A stretch of 13,913 nucleotides of DNA, from positions 1-13,913 of the forward strand of contig JAITIB010000087.1 of NCBI GenBank assembly GCA_031279675.1, given 5' to 3'. The DNA is from Puniceicoccales bacterium (lineage in GTDB: Bacteria; Verrucomicrobiota; Verrucomicrobiia; Opitutales; UBA953). The notes below the pieces were generated by a model. It saw only the letters and a list, made by a program, of their open reading frames with translations, was not told where the DNA came from and ran no database searches. The position numbers and the translations under genes are program-made. Of this stretch, positions 1-7,297 are shown in pieces (position 1 is the stretch's first letter; each line of letters begins with the position of its first letter).

Positions 1-2
1 GG

Positions 3-24
3 CCCCCCCCCCCCCCCCCCCCCC
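3..24. repeat. Poly(C) homopolymer of 22 nt
   Basis: Twenty-two consecutive C residues follow two G residues at the very start of the window. A tract this long is unstable in replication and could be a slipped-strand phase-variation tract. Its place at the extreme edge makes a sequencing or assembly artefact at a contig end at least as likely, since poly-G reads from two-colour chemistry give exactly this. No reading frame can be tied to it. Confidence 0.9.
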
Positions 25-365
25 TGCGCGCACACGCGCGTCGCCAGTTCATTTCACGGGGAGGGCGCGCCCATGGGTGAGCGTGTCGCCTTGCCGCTTC
101 AGACGGCCCACCGGACCGCCCAGCCGATAGCGCGGGGCTTTGGGGAAACCAACGATCCGGCTGGAAACGGACGGGGCGTCTTTGGCTTGTCCGGCATTAA
201 CGCCACTTGTGTTGACTTCATCCACCCGCAAGCGCTTGCGGACGCCGTGGCGGAGCCGTGCCCATTTTCCCTCATCCCAATGCCCTCAGCCGGTGGCGTC
301 GGCGGTGATTATTTTTCCCGCGATTCACAACGAACTCTTAATCGCAAAAAGAAAGCAGACAACTC
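25..365. other. Intergenic/upstream region of the PEP-CTERM gene, no supported gene
   Basis: Short open frames exist on both strands (about 60 to 107 codons), but none has a recognisable protein pattern and they overlap each other, so I call no gene. The stretch begins with alternating GC-rich sequence (25-60), contains a TTGACT hexamer at 212-217 and the palindrome at 226-241, and becomes AT-richer from about 305 to the start codon at 366. I do not recognise a riboswitch. A promoter for the gene at 366 should lie here, but no -35/-10 pair with good spacing is convincing. Confidence 0.5.
226..241. repeat. 16-bp perfect palindrome, operator-like
   Basis: CCGCAAGCGCTTGCGG is identical to its reverse complement over all 16 bases and cannot be extended (C225 against A242). 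It lies 8 nt downstream of a TTGACT hexamer (212-217) and 125 nt upstream of the PEP-CTERM start codon. The length fits a dimeric regulator site, but no regulator is encoded nearby and no good -10 element follows the hexamer, so function is inferred only. Confidence 0.55.
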
Positions 366-1505
366 ATGAAAAAAACAACAACCAAGTCCGCCGGACTTCT
401 TCTCTCCGCCGCAAGCCTTTCGCTCGCGACTCTCGCCACTCCGCGCCTCGCGCACGCCCTTGAATATGACGGGGATTACCTGTCCGGTCCTTATATGGCC
501 ACCACTCAAGTGGGAACCCCTTATACGCTGACACACAATATCACCGATCCCAGCACAACCCATCGTATTAGTGGCAACAACTCGCCATACCCAGATCTTT
601 ATTCTGGAGGCTTTAATATCGATTTGTTCGCCACGGTGGCGTTTCCCTCACATCTTTTCGTTGCCGATTATAGTACCAGTTGTGGCACCTTAACCATTGA
701 GAGCGGTAGTCAACTCACGACCCAATTTACCACGATTGGAAATCAATGGGGGAGCCAGGGGCACGTTACTGTCAAGGACCCCGGGTCAAAATGGATAAAC
801 CATGACTCTCTCTACTTAGGAGAGGAAACTAATGGTACTCCTCCACCGGGTTCAGGGAATCCCAACGGTGCATCAGGGCTCATCAAGATTGGTGGGGGCG
901 GTGAGCTTCATTCCTATAGCAACATTTATATAGGTGAGAACGGCAATGGACACATCAGTGTCGCCGAGGACGGACTTTTAACATTTGGCAGTAGCAGTTC
1001 ATCTGCCACTATATTTGTCGGTTCCAACTCAAACCATGGATTGGGAACATTACGTGTCAGCGGCTCAGGGCGCGTTCAGGAAGATTTGTCTGGTGGTGAT
1101 AATTCGGTTTATTTTACCGAAAAAGCCACTTTTCGGGTTACGCTGAGTGAAGGCAGGGCCAATTCGACGGATGCCTTTGTCTCGGCAAGTAATTTCAATA
1201 TCTATCAAGGCTCGAAATTGGAGGTGGATGCAGACGGAATTACTTTTAATGAGGGAGACGGGTTCATTCTTTTTTCTGCGGGCAACATTTTGTGGACGGA
1301 GGGGGGTGGAGTGCCGTTTGCTCCTGATGCGATCTCGGTTTATAACAACGACCAGAATTTTACGCTCGAACTTCGAAATAGTGGACTTGACCTCGTCCTT
1401 GTTGCCGGGGCGCCCATTCCCGAGCCTTCGACTTATGCGTTGATTGGTGGCGCGGGTGTGCTGGGGCTGGCGGTTTTGTGCCGGCGCCGTTCGCGGAAGG
1501 CGTGA
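366..1505 (+). CDS. PEP-CTERM sorting domain protein with autotransporter-like beta repeats
   Basis: A 379-residue exported surface or extracellular-matrix protein. Residues 1-31 form a Sec signal peptide (KK near the N-terminus, hydrophobic core 10-25, likely cleavage after AHA31). Residues 107-240 hold about five degenerate 25-35 residue units of the form G-x-L-x-I/V-x-x-G-x-x-L...I-Y/F-I/V-G, the strand-loop-strand pattern of autotransporter passengers and beta-helices. The C-terminus is a classical PEP-CTERM signal: PEP at 352-354 followed by STYAL, one transmembrane helix (about 358-371) and a basic RRRSRK tail. In known systems an exosortase (EpsH/Xrt) cleaves at PEP and transfers the protein to the envelope; no exosortase lies in this window. 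The AUG has no strong Shine-Dalgarno sequence. The gene is clearly AT-richer than its neighbours, with many A/T-ending codons. It appears monocistronic. The specific role (adhesion, matrix, other) cannot be read from the sequence. Confidence 0.9.
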   Translation: MKKTTTKSAGLLLSAASLSLATLATPRLAHALEYDGDYLSGPYMATTQVGTPYTLTHNITDPSTTHRISGNNSPYPDLYSGGFNIDLFATVAFPSHLFVADYSTSCGTLTIESGSQLTTQFTTIGNQWGSQGHVTVKDPGSKWINHDSLYLGEETNGTPPPGSGNPNGASGLIKIGGGGELHSYSNIYIGENGNGHISVAEDGLLTFGSSSSSATIFVGSNSNHGLGTLRVSGSGRVQEDLSGGDNSVYFTEKATFRVTLSEGRANSTDAFVSASNFNIYQGSKLEVDADGITFNEGDGFILFSAGNILWTEGGGVPFAPDAISVYNNDQNFTLELRNSGLDLVLVAGAPIPEPSTYALIGGAGVLGLAVLCRRRSRKA

Positions 1506-1586
1506 GAATGCCGGGGAGTCTTTGCCAAAATCGGGTGTGGGTGCGATTGCGTCCGCGTCCGTTTTGTTTTGGGCGGCAGTCCGCGC

Positions 1587-1615
1587 TTGACGGGTGTCCG
1601 GTTTGCGCCCATAAA
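1587..1615 (+). promoter_or_regulatory. Candidate sigma70-type promoter of the efflux operon, overlapping its ribosome binding site
   Basis: TTGACG (1587-1592) and CATAAA (1610-1615) are separated by exactly 17 bp and match the consensus at 5 and 4 of 6 positions. The -10 overlaps a Shine-Dalgarno-like AAAGGGG (1613-1619), which is 7 nt from the ATG at 1627. If the promoter is real, transcription would start near 1622 and the mRNA would be almost leaderless, leaving the purine run untranscribed. If the purine run is the ribosome binding site, the promoter must lie further upstream. The two readings compete. Confidence 0.4.
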
Positions 1616-1626
1616 GGGGCGTACTT

Positions 1627-2907
1627 ATGGTCACGTTAAAATCTTTGTTTGTCATGTTGCGCGGGTGTGGCGCCTGTTCCTGTTTGCTGGCGTTGGCAGT
1701 GTTTGTGTTTGCCGGAATGCCGGTGGTTGCCGTTGCGCAGGAACAGAAAGGGGGGGCGAGGCCGCTTGGGCCGGGCGGGGCGCCCGAGGTGGGCGTGCTT
1801 GCCTTGAAGGCGGAGGTGGTGCCGGTGGCGCGTGTGTTGAGCGGGAGGGTGAAGCCTGTGCGCGTGGCGCAGGTGAGGGCGCGCGTGGCGGGGATTCTCC
1901 AGAAGCAGATTTTTCGGGAGGGTTCGGATGTGAAGGAGGGCGATTTGCTGTTCCAGATCGACCCCGTGTTGTTTGAGGCGCGGGTGGCGAGCGCGAATGC
2001 GAGCGTTGCGGGTGCGAAGGCTGGCATTGAGAGTGCGACCGCGGTGTTGACGCAGGCGCGGCTGCTTGCGGCGCGCTGTCGCGAACTGGTGAAAACCAGG
2101 GCGGTGAGCCAGCAGGAGCACGACAATGCCGTGGCCGGGGAGTTGCAGGCGGAGGCGGGGCTGCATTCGGCGACCGCGGCGTTGCTCGCGGCGCAGGCGG
2201 CGTTGAAGGCGGCGGAGCTGGACTTGGGCTACACGCGTGTGACGGCGCCGATTTCCGGGCGCATCGGGCGTCCGTTCGTCACCGAGGGGGCGTTGGTGGG
2301 GCAGGGCGAGGTGACCTTGCTGGCGGAGATCAACCAGGTGGAAACCGTCTATGTTGACGTCACGCAGCCGGCCAACGAGCTGAGTTCCTTCAAGCAGAAG
2401 GTGGGGGCCGGGGCGGATTGGAGCAAGGTGAAGGTGGTGCTGTTGCTGGACAACGGGGTGGAATACAAGTTTGCGGGCAAGCCGCTGGTTTCGGAGATCA
2501 CCGTGGATCCGGGGACGAACAATGTGACCTTGCGCGTGGAGTTCCCCAATCCCGACTGGTTGCTTTGGCCGGGGATGTATTTGCGGAGCCGTTTTGAGTA
2601 TGATGATGGCTCGAAGGCGTTCCTTGTGCCGCATCAGGCGGTGATGCGCGATGGGAGCGGGGCGTCGATTTACATCGTTGGCGAGGGGAACAAGCTGGTG
2701 CGGGTGCCGTTGGTGGGCGAGGAGGCGCGGGGCGCGTCCTGGGTTGTCCGCGAGGGTTTGAAGGAGGGGATGCGGGTTGTGGTGGAGGGGGCGCAGCGCG
2801 CGATGTTGCGCCTTGGCCCGGGGAGTGTGGTCTCGCCCAAGCCGTGGCGGGGCGCTGTCGGGGCTGACGCCACCGGGGTTGCCGCGGGCGGCGTGTCCGT
2901 GCGCTGA
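1627..2907 (+). CDS. RND efflux periplasmic adaptor (membrane fusion protein, AcrA/MexA family)
   Basis: A 426-residue adaptor that links an inner-membrane RND pump to an outer-membrane channel. The signal peptide covers about residues 1-38, ending in AVAQ. No lipobox cysteine is present at the cleavage region, so unlike AcrA it is probably not lipidated. The lipoyl/biotinyl half-motif runs from about 80 to 113 (VRARVAGILQ...EGSDVKEGDLLFQIDP), an Ala-rich alpha-helical hairpin from about 115 to 200, and the second lipoyl half from 199 to 224 (DLGYTRVTAPISGRIG...EGALVG). Beta-barrel and membrane-proximal domains follow to about 400, including VDPGTNNVTLRVEFPNPDWLLWPGMY (293-318). Length fits the family (about 370-420). 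AGGGG sits 7 nt before the ATG. The gene lies 74 nt upstream of the pump gene and is surely co-expressed with it. Substrate is unknown; multidrug or solvent export is typical for HAE1 partners. Confidence 0.95.
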   Translation: MVTLKSLFVMLRGCGACSCLLALAVFVFAGMPVVAVAQEQKGGARPLGPGGAPEVGVLALKAEVVPVARVLSGRVKPVRVAQVRARVAGILQKQIFREGSDVKEGDLLFQIDPVLFEARVASANASVAGAKAGIESATAVLTQARLLAARCRELVKTRAVSQQEHDNAVAGELQAEAGLHSATAALLAAQAALKAAELDLGYTRVTAPISGRIGRPFVTEGALVGQGEVTLLAEINQVETVYVDVTQPANELSSFKQKVGAGADWSKVKVVLLLDNGVEYKFAGKPLVSEITVDPGTNNVTLRVEFPNPDWLLWPGMYLRSRFEYDDGSKAFLVPHQAVMRDGSGASIYIVGEGNKLVRVPLVGEEARGASWVVREGLKEGMRVVVEGAQRAMLRLGPGSVVSPKPWRGAVGADATGVAAGGVSVR

Positions 2908-2981
2908 GGGGGCGCGGTTGTGTCGCGGGTCACTTTTTCAGCGATTGTTTGAGGAATCCTTTTTTTTGAGAGATACATTTT

Positions 2982-5900
2982 ATGGCCAGATTTTTTATTG
3001 ACCGACCTGTCTTTGCATGGGTCATCGCGATTTTTCTCATGGTGGCGGGGGTCGTTTCGATCCGGTTGCTGCCCATAGCGCAGTATCCGACGATCGCCTC
3101 GCCGACGATCAATGTGAATCTCGTCTATCCCGGCGCGACCGCGGAGGATTTTGACCAGACGGTGACGGATCTCATCGTGAAGGAGTTGCGCGGGATCGAC
3201 CGCCTGCGCTATGTGGAGGCGAGCAGCGAGGCTGCGGGCCGTGCGACGATCTCCGCGACTTTTTTGCCGGGGACGAACCAGGATCTCGCTGCCGTGGATG
3301 TGCAGAACCGCATCAAGCGCGTCGAGCCGAGGTTGCCGCAGGCGGTGCTGCAACAGGGGGTGCAGATTGAGAAGTCGAACGCGGGTTTTCTTTGCATGAT
3401 CGGGGTGTATTCGCCGACGGGCACCTACGACAACATCGGGCTGGGGGACTATGTGGCGCGCAACATCCTTGACGAGATCAAGACTGTTCCCGGGGTTGGG
3501 CAGGCGCGCGCGTTCGCGCCCGAGCGCGCCATGCGGATTTGGATCGATCCGCAGCGGCTTGTCGGGCTGGGGCTGTCGGTGTCCGATGTCACAAATGCGA
3601 TCTCGACGCAGAATGTGCAGGTCTCGGCGGGAACGCTCGGGGTGCGCCCGACGGAGTCCGGGACGCAGAGCACGATTCCCCTGACTGTCACGGGGCAGTT
3701 GCGCACGGAGAAGGAGTTTGGCGACATTCTGCTGCGCTCAAAGCTCGACACGTCCACGGTGCGCTTGCGCGATGTGGCCAGAATCGAGATGGGCGGTTCC
3801 GACTATGGTTTTCAGTCGCGCCTGAACGGGCGCCCGACCGCGGGGATTGGCGTGCAGACCCTGCCGACGGCGAACGCGCTCGAAACGGCGACGAACGTGC
3901 GCAGGACGATGGAGCGTCTCGCGCGGTATTTCCCGCGCGACGCGGCGGGCAATCCCGAGATTGCCTACGAGCTGCCGTTTGACACGACGCCCTTCATCAG
4001 TCTCTCAATGATGGCGGTGGTGCGCACGCTTCTCGAGGCGATCCTGCTGGTGTTCATCGTGATGTTCATTTTTTTGCAGAACATCCGCTACACCTTCATC
4101 CCCATCATCGTGGTGCCGATCGCGCTGCTGGGGACGTTTGCGGTGCTGCTGGCGCTGGATTTTTCGATCAATGTGCTGACGATGTTCGGCATGGTGCTCG
4201 TCATCGGGATCCTGGTGGACGATGCGATCGTGGTGGTGGAAAACGTCGAGCGCATCATGCGCGAGGAGCATTTGCCGCCGCGCGAGGCGACGCAAAAGGC
4301 GATGAGGCAGATCACCGGGGCCATCATTGGGATGACGCTCGTGCTCGCGTCAGTGTTCATCCCGATGGCGTTTTTCAGCGGTGCCGTCGGGGTGATTTAC
4401 CGGCAGTTTGCGCTGACGATGGTGGCGTCGATCCTTTTTTCCGCATTGCTTGCGCTGACGCTCACGCCCGCGCTTTGCGCGAATCTTCTCCAGCCGCACG
4501 ATGCCGCGTTGCCCAAGCGCAAGGGGGTGGCGTCGGTGGTGTTGTGGCTGCCGGACTTTTTGCACCGGGTGTTGTTCACGCCATTTTTCCGGTGGTTCAA
4601 CCGCAACTTTGGGCGGCTCACCAGCGGTTATGAGCGCGTGACCCGCTGGGTGGTGCGAGCCGCCTTTCCGCTGATGCTCGTGTATGCGGCGCTCACGGGC
4701 GCGTTCGGGTATTTTTACCAGAAACTGCCCCCGTCCTTCATCCCGATGGAAGACCAGGGCACCTTGTTGACGCTCGTGCAGCTGCCCTCCGGCGCGTCGG
4801 CAAACCGCACCGATGCCGTGTTCAGGCAGATCGAGGCGATTTTTGCAAAGGATCCCGCCGTAAAGTCCTACACCGGCGTCATGGGATTCAGCTTCAGCGG
4901 CATGGGTGAAAATGCCGGCATGTTCTTCGTCTCCCTCAAACCGTGGGATGAGCGCGGCCCCGAGGACAGCGCCGAGAAGGTCGCCGCCCGCGTCAATGCC
5001 CAGTTTGGGAAAATCCTCGATGTGTATCTTGTGCGCGCGATCCAAATGCCCCCGATCCCCGAGCTGGGGATAACCAATGGCGTGGATTTCCGCCTTCAGG
5101 ATCGCGCCGGGCAGGGGCGCGCCGCGCTGTTGGAGGCGCGCAACATGCTTTACGGGATGATTCTTCAGGACGCCATGTCGCCCAATCCCGTCTTCGGCCT
5201 TGGGTCGCGTCCGGACGGCTTGGAGGATTCCGCGCAGATCCTCATTGAGATCGACCGCGACATTGCCAGCGCCATGGGCGTTTCCTTCGCGGAGGTCCGC
5301 TCCGCCATCGGCATCGTCGTTGGCTCCGCCTACGTTAACGATTTTCCGAACAAAGGCCGCATGCAACGCGTCATCGTTCAGGCCGATCAACGCCTGACGG
5401 TCGAGGACATCATGCGCACCTACCTCCGCAACGATCGCGGGGAAATGGTTCCCTTGGGCGCGCTCGCAAAAGCCCGCTGGATAATGGGCGCCACCCAGGC
5501 CGTGCGCTACAATGGCTACCCGGCCATGCGTTTTGCGGTCGAGGGCGCGCCCGGGCGCACCACGGGCGAGGTCATGAACGCCGTTCACAAGCTTGAGCAA
5601 ACCCTGCTGGAAGCGCGCCCCGGGTTCGCGATCGAATGGACGAAACAGGCCCTTGAGGAAGAGCAGTCCGGCAATCAGGCGCCCTACCTCATCGCCCTCT
5701 CGCTCCTTTTCGTGTTCCTGCTCATGGCCGCGCTTTATGAAAGCTGGAGCATCCCCCTTGCCGTCATGCTCGTCGTGCCCATCGGCGCGCTGGGCTCGGT
5801 GCTCGCGGTGACCCTGCGCGGCATGCCCAACGACATTTACTTCCTCATCGGGCTCATCGCCATCATCGGGCTCTCGACGAAGAACGCCATTCTCATCATC

Positions 5901-6233
5901 GAGTTTGCCAAGGAGCAGCAGCTGCATGGCAAGGACCTTCTGACCGCGACAATCGAGGGCGCGCGCCTGCGGTTCCGTCCGATATTGATGACTTCCTTTG
6001 CCTTCGTGCTGGGCGTCCTGCCTTTGTTCAAGGCCAGTGGCGCGGCCTCGGCGAGCCAGCGCGCGATCGGCACGGGCGTCATCGGCGGCATGTTGGCGGC
6101 CACACTCCTCGGGGTCCTGCTCATACCGGCGTTTTACGTTGTGATCCGCAAACTCACGGGCAATCGCACTTCCCATTACGACCATGTCCGTCAGGACGAA
6201 TGGCAGCACCAGGCCCGGGACAAGCACACGTAG
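2982..6233 (+). CDS. HAE1-type RND multidrug efflux transporter (AcrB/MexB family)
   Basis: A 1083-residue proton-driven inner-membrane pump (AcrB is 1049). It starts with the family hallmark MARFFIDRPVFAWVIAI (TM1, about 10-30), followed by QYPTIASP and the porter domain. TM2-TM4 follow, with the proton-relay acidic pair D413/D414 in GMVLVIGILVDDAIVVVENV, matching AcrB D407/D408. The second large periplasmic loop (about 585-890) and TM8-TM12 follow. K967 in GLSTKNAILIIEFAKE matches AcrB K940. All key relay residues are intact, so the pump should be functional. The C-terminus ends in a short hydrophilic His/Asp-rich tail. No TolC/OprM-type channel gene is adjacent, so the complex must use one encoded elsewhere. 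Synonymous codon choice changes from G-ending (GGG, GCG, CTG) to mainly C-ending (GGC, GCC, CTC) at about 4740, near the middle of the gene. The substrate cannot be deduced. Confidence 0.96.
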   Translation: MARFFIDRPVFAWVIAIFLMVAGVVSIRLLPIAQYPTIASPTINVNLVYPGATAEDFDQTVTDLIVKELRGIDRLRYVEASSEAAGRATISATFLPGTNQDLAAVDVQNRIKRVEPRLPQAVLQQGVQIEKSNAGFLCMIGVYSPTGTYDNIGLGDYVARNILDEIKTVPGVGQARAFAPERAMRIWIDPQRLVGLGLSVSDVTNAISTQNVQVSAGTLGVRPTESGTQSTIPLTVTGQLRTEKEFGDILLRSKLDTSTVRLRDVARIEMGGSDYGFQSRLNGRPTAGIGVQTLPTANALETATNVRRTMERLARYFPRDAAGNPEIAYELPFDTTPFISLSMMAVVRTLLEAILLVFIVMFIFLQNIRYTFIPIIVVPIALLGTFAVLLALDFSINVLTMFGMVLVIGILVDDAIVVVENVERIMREEHLPPREATQKAMRQITGAIIGMTLVLASVFIPMAFFSGAVGVIYRQFALTMVASILFSALLALTLTPALCANLLQPHDAALPKRKGVASVVLWLPDFLHRVLFTPFFRWFNRNFGRLTSGYERVTRWVVRAAFPLMLVYAALTGAFGYFYQKLPPSFIPMEDQGTLLTLVQLPSGASANRTDAVFRQIEAIFAKDPAVKSYTGVMGFSFSGMGENAGMFFVSLKPWDERGPEDSAEKVAARVNAQFGKILDVYLVRAIQMPPIPELGITNGVDFRLQDRAGQGRAALLEARNMLYGMILQDAMSPNPVFGLGSRPDGLEDSAQILIEIDRDIASAMGVSFAEVRSAIGIVVGSAYVNDFPNKGRMQRVIVQADQRLTVEDIMRTYLRNDRGEMVPLGALAKARWIMGATQAVRYNGYPAMRFAVEGAPGRTTGEVMNAVHKLEQTLLEARPGFAIEWTKQALEEEQSGNQAPYLIALSLLFVFLLMAALYESWSIPLAVMLVVPIGALGSVLAVTLRGMPNDIYFLIGLIAIIGLSTKNAILIIEFAKEQQLHGKDLLTATIEGARLRFRPILMTSFAFVLGVLPLFKASGAASASQRAIGTGVIGGMLAATLLGVLLIPAFYVVIRKLTGNRTSHYDHVRQDEWQHQARDKHT

Positions 6234-6235
6234 CC

Positions 6236-6249
6236 CGGCGCTGACGCCG
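6236..6249. terminator. Small GC hairpin just after the pump stop codon
   Basis: CGGCG and CGCCG (6236-6240, 6245-6249) form a 5-bp stem with a CTGA loop, three bases after the TAG of the pump gene and between two convergent genes. No T-tract follows on either strand, so this is at best a weak or Rho-assisted terminator. Confidence 0.3.
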
Positions 6250-6272
6250 CCACCGCGACACCTTCCTTTCGC

Positions 6273-6311
6273 TGCGGGTTAAAATCGGAGTCTGATGTTG
6301 TTAAACCCGCA
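6273..6311. repeat. Inverted repeat with 8-bp arms over the end of the zinc-ribbon gene
   Basis: TGCGGGTT (6273-6280) is the exact reverse complement of AACCCGCA (6304-6311), with a 23-nt spacer. The left arm contains two bases of the minus-strand stop codon (6279-6281) and the right arm lies within the last codons. On the minus strand it could fold at the 3' end of the metF-lptB operon mRNA and act as a transcript-end structure. No T-tract follows, so intrinsic termination is not supported. Confidence 0.4.
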
Positions 6312-6521
6312 ACGGGGGCAGGGCGCGTGTTCGCGCCGGCGCCGCCGGGTGTAAATGAGATTGCATTTGATGCAGTGAAAGAGGGTGCTCAGGCGGTGGT
6401 TGTCCGTGAGGATGGCTTGGCGGCGTTCGTAAAAAAGCCAGAGCGCGAGGATCAACGCGATGCCGGTGCAGAGCAGCGTTGCGAGGAATGCGTCAAGCTC
6501 GACGATGAGGGCGATTGGCAT
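6279..6521 (-). CDS. Small membrane-anchored zinc-ribbon protein, function unknown
   Basis: An 80-residue protein. Residues about 8-30 form one hydrophobic helix (IVELDAFLATLLCTGIALILALWLFY), followed by a cytoplasm-type basic segment. The C-terminal half carries two cysteine knuckles, C50-x2-C53 and C68-P-R-C71-G, separated by a run of five arginines (59-63). This is a standard four-cysteine zinc ribbon, ending in GFNNIRLRF. With the positive-inside rule the ribbon should face the cytoplasm. The gene is the last of a minus-strand series, 30 nt after the SMUG1-like gene. It has no strong ribosome binding site, as is usual for this operon. I do not recognise a named family; nucleic-acid or protein binding at the membrane is possible. 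The conserved knuckle spacing and good frame make it a real gene rather than a shadow of the opposite strand. Confidence 0.75.
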   Translation of the reverse strand: MPIALIVELDAFLATLLCTGIALILALWLFYERRQAILTDNHRLSTLFHCIKCNLIYTRRRRREHAPCPRCGFNNIRLRF

Positions 6522-6551
6522 GGGTGATGCGCTGCGGTGGTATTGGTTGTG

Positions 6552-7286
6552 TTACAAGGTGCGCGGCCAGAGTCCGGCGTTGTGAAGGATGGCGGCGGCG
6601 GTGGCGTCCCAATTCTTGTTGGCACTGGGGGAGGCCGGGCTCGGGTGGGGGATTTTGTGAAATGTGATGTCAATGCCGTCAAGGGCGGCTGCCGCGCGTT
6701 TTTCCGCATAGTTGCCGATGGCGACAAGGTGCCGGATGCGGAGGCGGGCGACGAGGACGCGCAGGAAGGCGTCACAGTGGGTGGTGAGCGCGGCGCGTTG
6801 CTCGCGAGGAAGTTGCTCCGGGGTTACGTTTTTCCCGCGCGCGGTGTCGTCGAGGAAAAGCAGGGGACAGTGGTTGTGGACGTAGTGGTCGCGAAAAAAA
6901 TTTTCGGCGGTCCCAAAGTGTCGCGCAATAAGCGCCCAGAGGCGCCTTCCGCTGACTTCGGATCGGGGGCAGTGAAAGCCCTGGACGGGCTTTGCGGGAT
7001 GCGCCCGGGACGGTGCGCCAATGGGAGTGTTGATGTGGAGGAAGTCGCGGACGGCATTGACTTCGCCAAAGGGGACTCCGGTCTGGGCCATGCCGTAGGG
7101 ACCGGGGTTCATGCCGAGAAAAAGGATGCGCTTGGGGGCGGTGGCGTAGCGCGCGAGGTATTCCTCGTGCGCGGCGCGCGCGTATTCGAGCGGGTTGTAG
7201 ATGTAGGCGGCGGGCGGGACGGGGCGAATGCTCGTGGCGAGGATGGCGGCAAGTTCGCGGGTGAGGGCTGCGAGCGGGCGGGACAT
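6552..7286 (-). CDS. SMUG1-family uracil-DNA glycosylase
   Basis: A 244-residue monofunctional DNA glycosylase that removes uracil, and in studied bacterial SMUG1 enzymes also xanthine or oxidised pyrimidines, to start base excision repair. Motif 1 is GMNPGPYGMAQTGVPFG (58-74), with N60 matching the catalytic Asn85 of human SMUG1. Motif 2 is HPSPASPSANKNW (214-226), with H214 matching His239. The N-terminal YNPLEYARAAHEEYLARY (30-47) also matches SMUG1 closely and separates it from UDG families 1, 4 and 5. Length is slightly below the human enzyme (270). The start at 7286 lies 11 nt after the lptB stop, indicating translational coupling. No clear Shine-Dalgarno sequence is visible. All catalytic residues are present, so activity is expected. 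Confidence 0.93.
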   Translation of the reverse strand: MSRPLAALTRELAAILATSIRPVPPAAYIYNPLEYARAAHEEYLARYATAPKRILFLGMNPGPYGMAQTGVPFGEVNAVRDFLHINTPIGAPSRAHPAKPVQGFHCPRSEVSGRRLWALIARHFGTAENFFRDHYVHNHCPLLFLDDTARGKNVTPEQLPREQRAALTTHCDAFLRVLVARLRIRHLVAIGNYAEKRAAAALDGIDITFHKIPHPSPASPSANKNWDATAAAILHNAGLWPRTL

Positions 7287-7297
7287 GGGTGTCCGGG

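Noticed and set aside
130..190. Cyclic-di-GMP (GEMM)-like riboswitch, suggested by GGGAAACC at about 142-149
   Set aside because: The second conserved segment (GGACGCAAAGCC-like) and the receptor-tetraloop pairing are missing.
1065..2126. A 353-codon minus-strand frame over the PEP-CTERM end and adaptor start
   Set aside because: It crosses two well supported plus-strand genes and has no recognisable domain or hydrophobic pattern.
4350..6227. A 625-codon open frame on the minus strand across the pump gene
   Set aside because: It is antisense to a clear RND transporter; its product is His/Arg/Glu-rich without family pattern, as expected from high-GC third positions.
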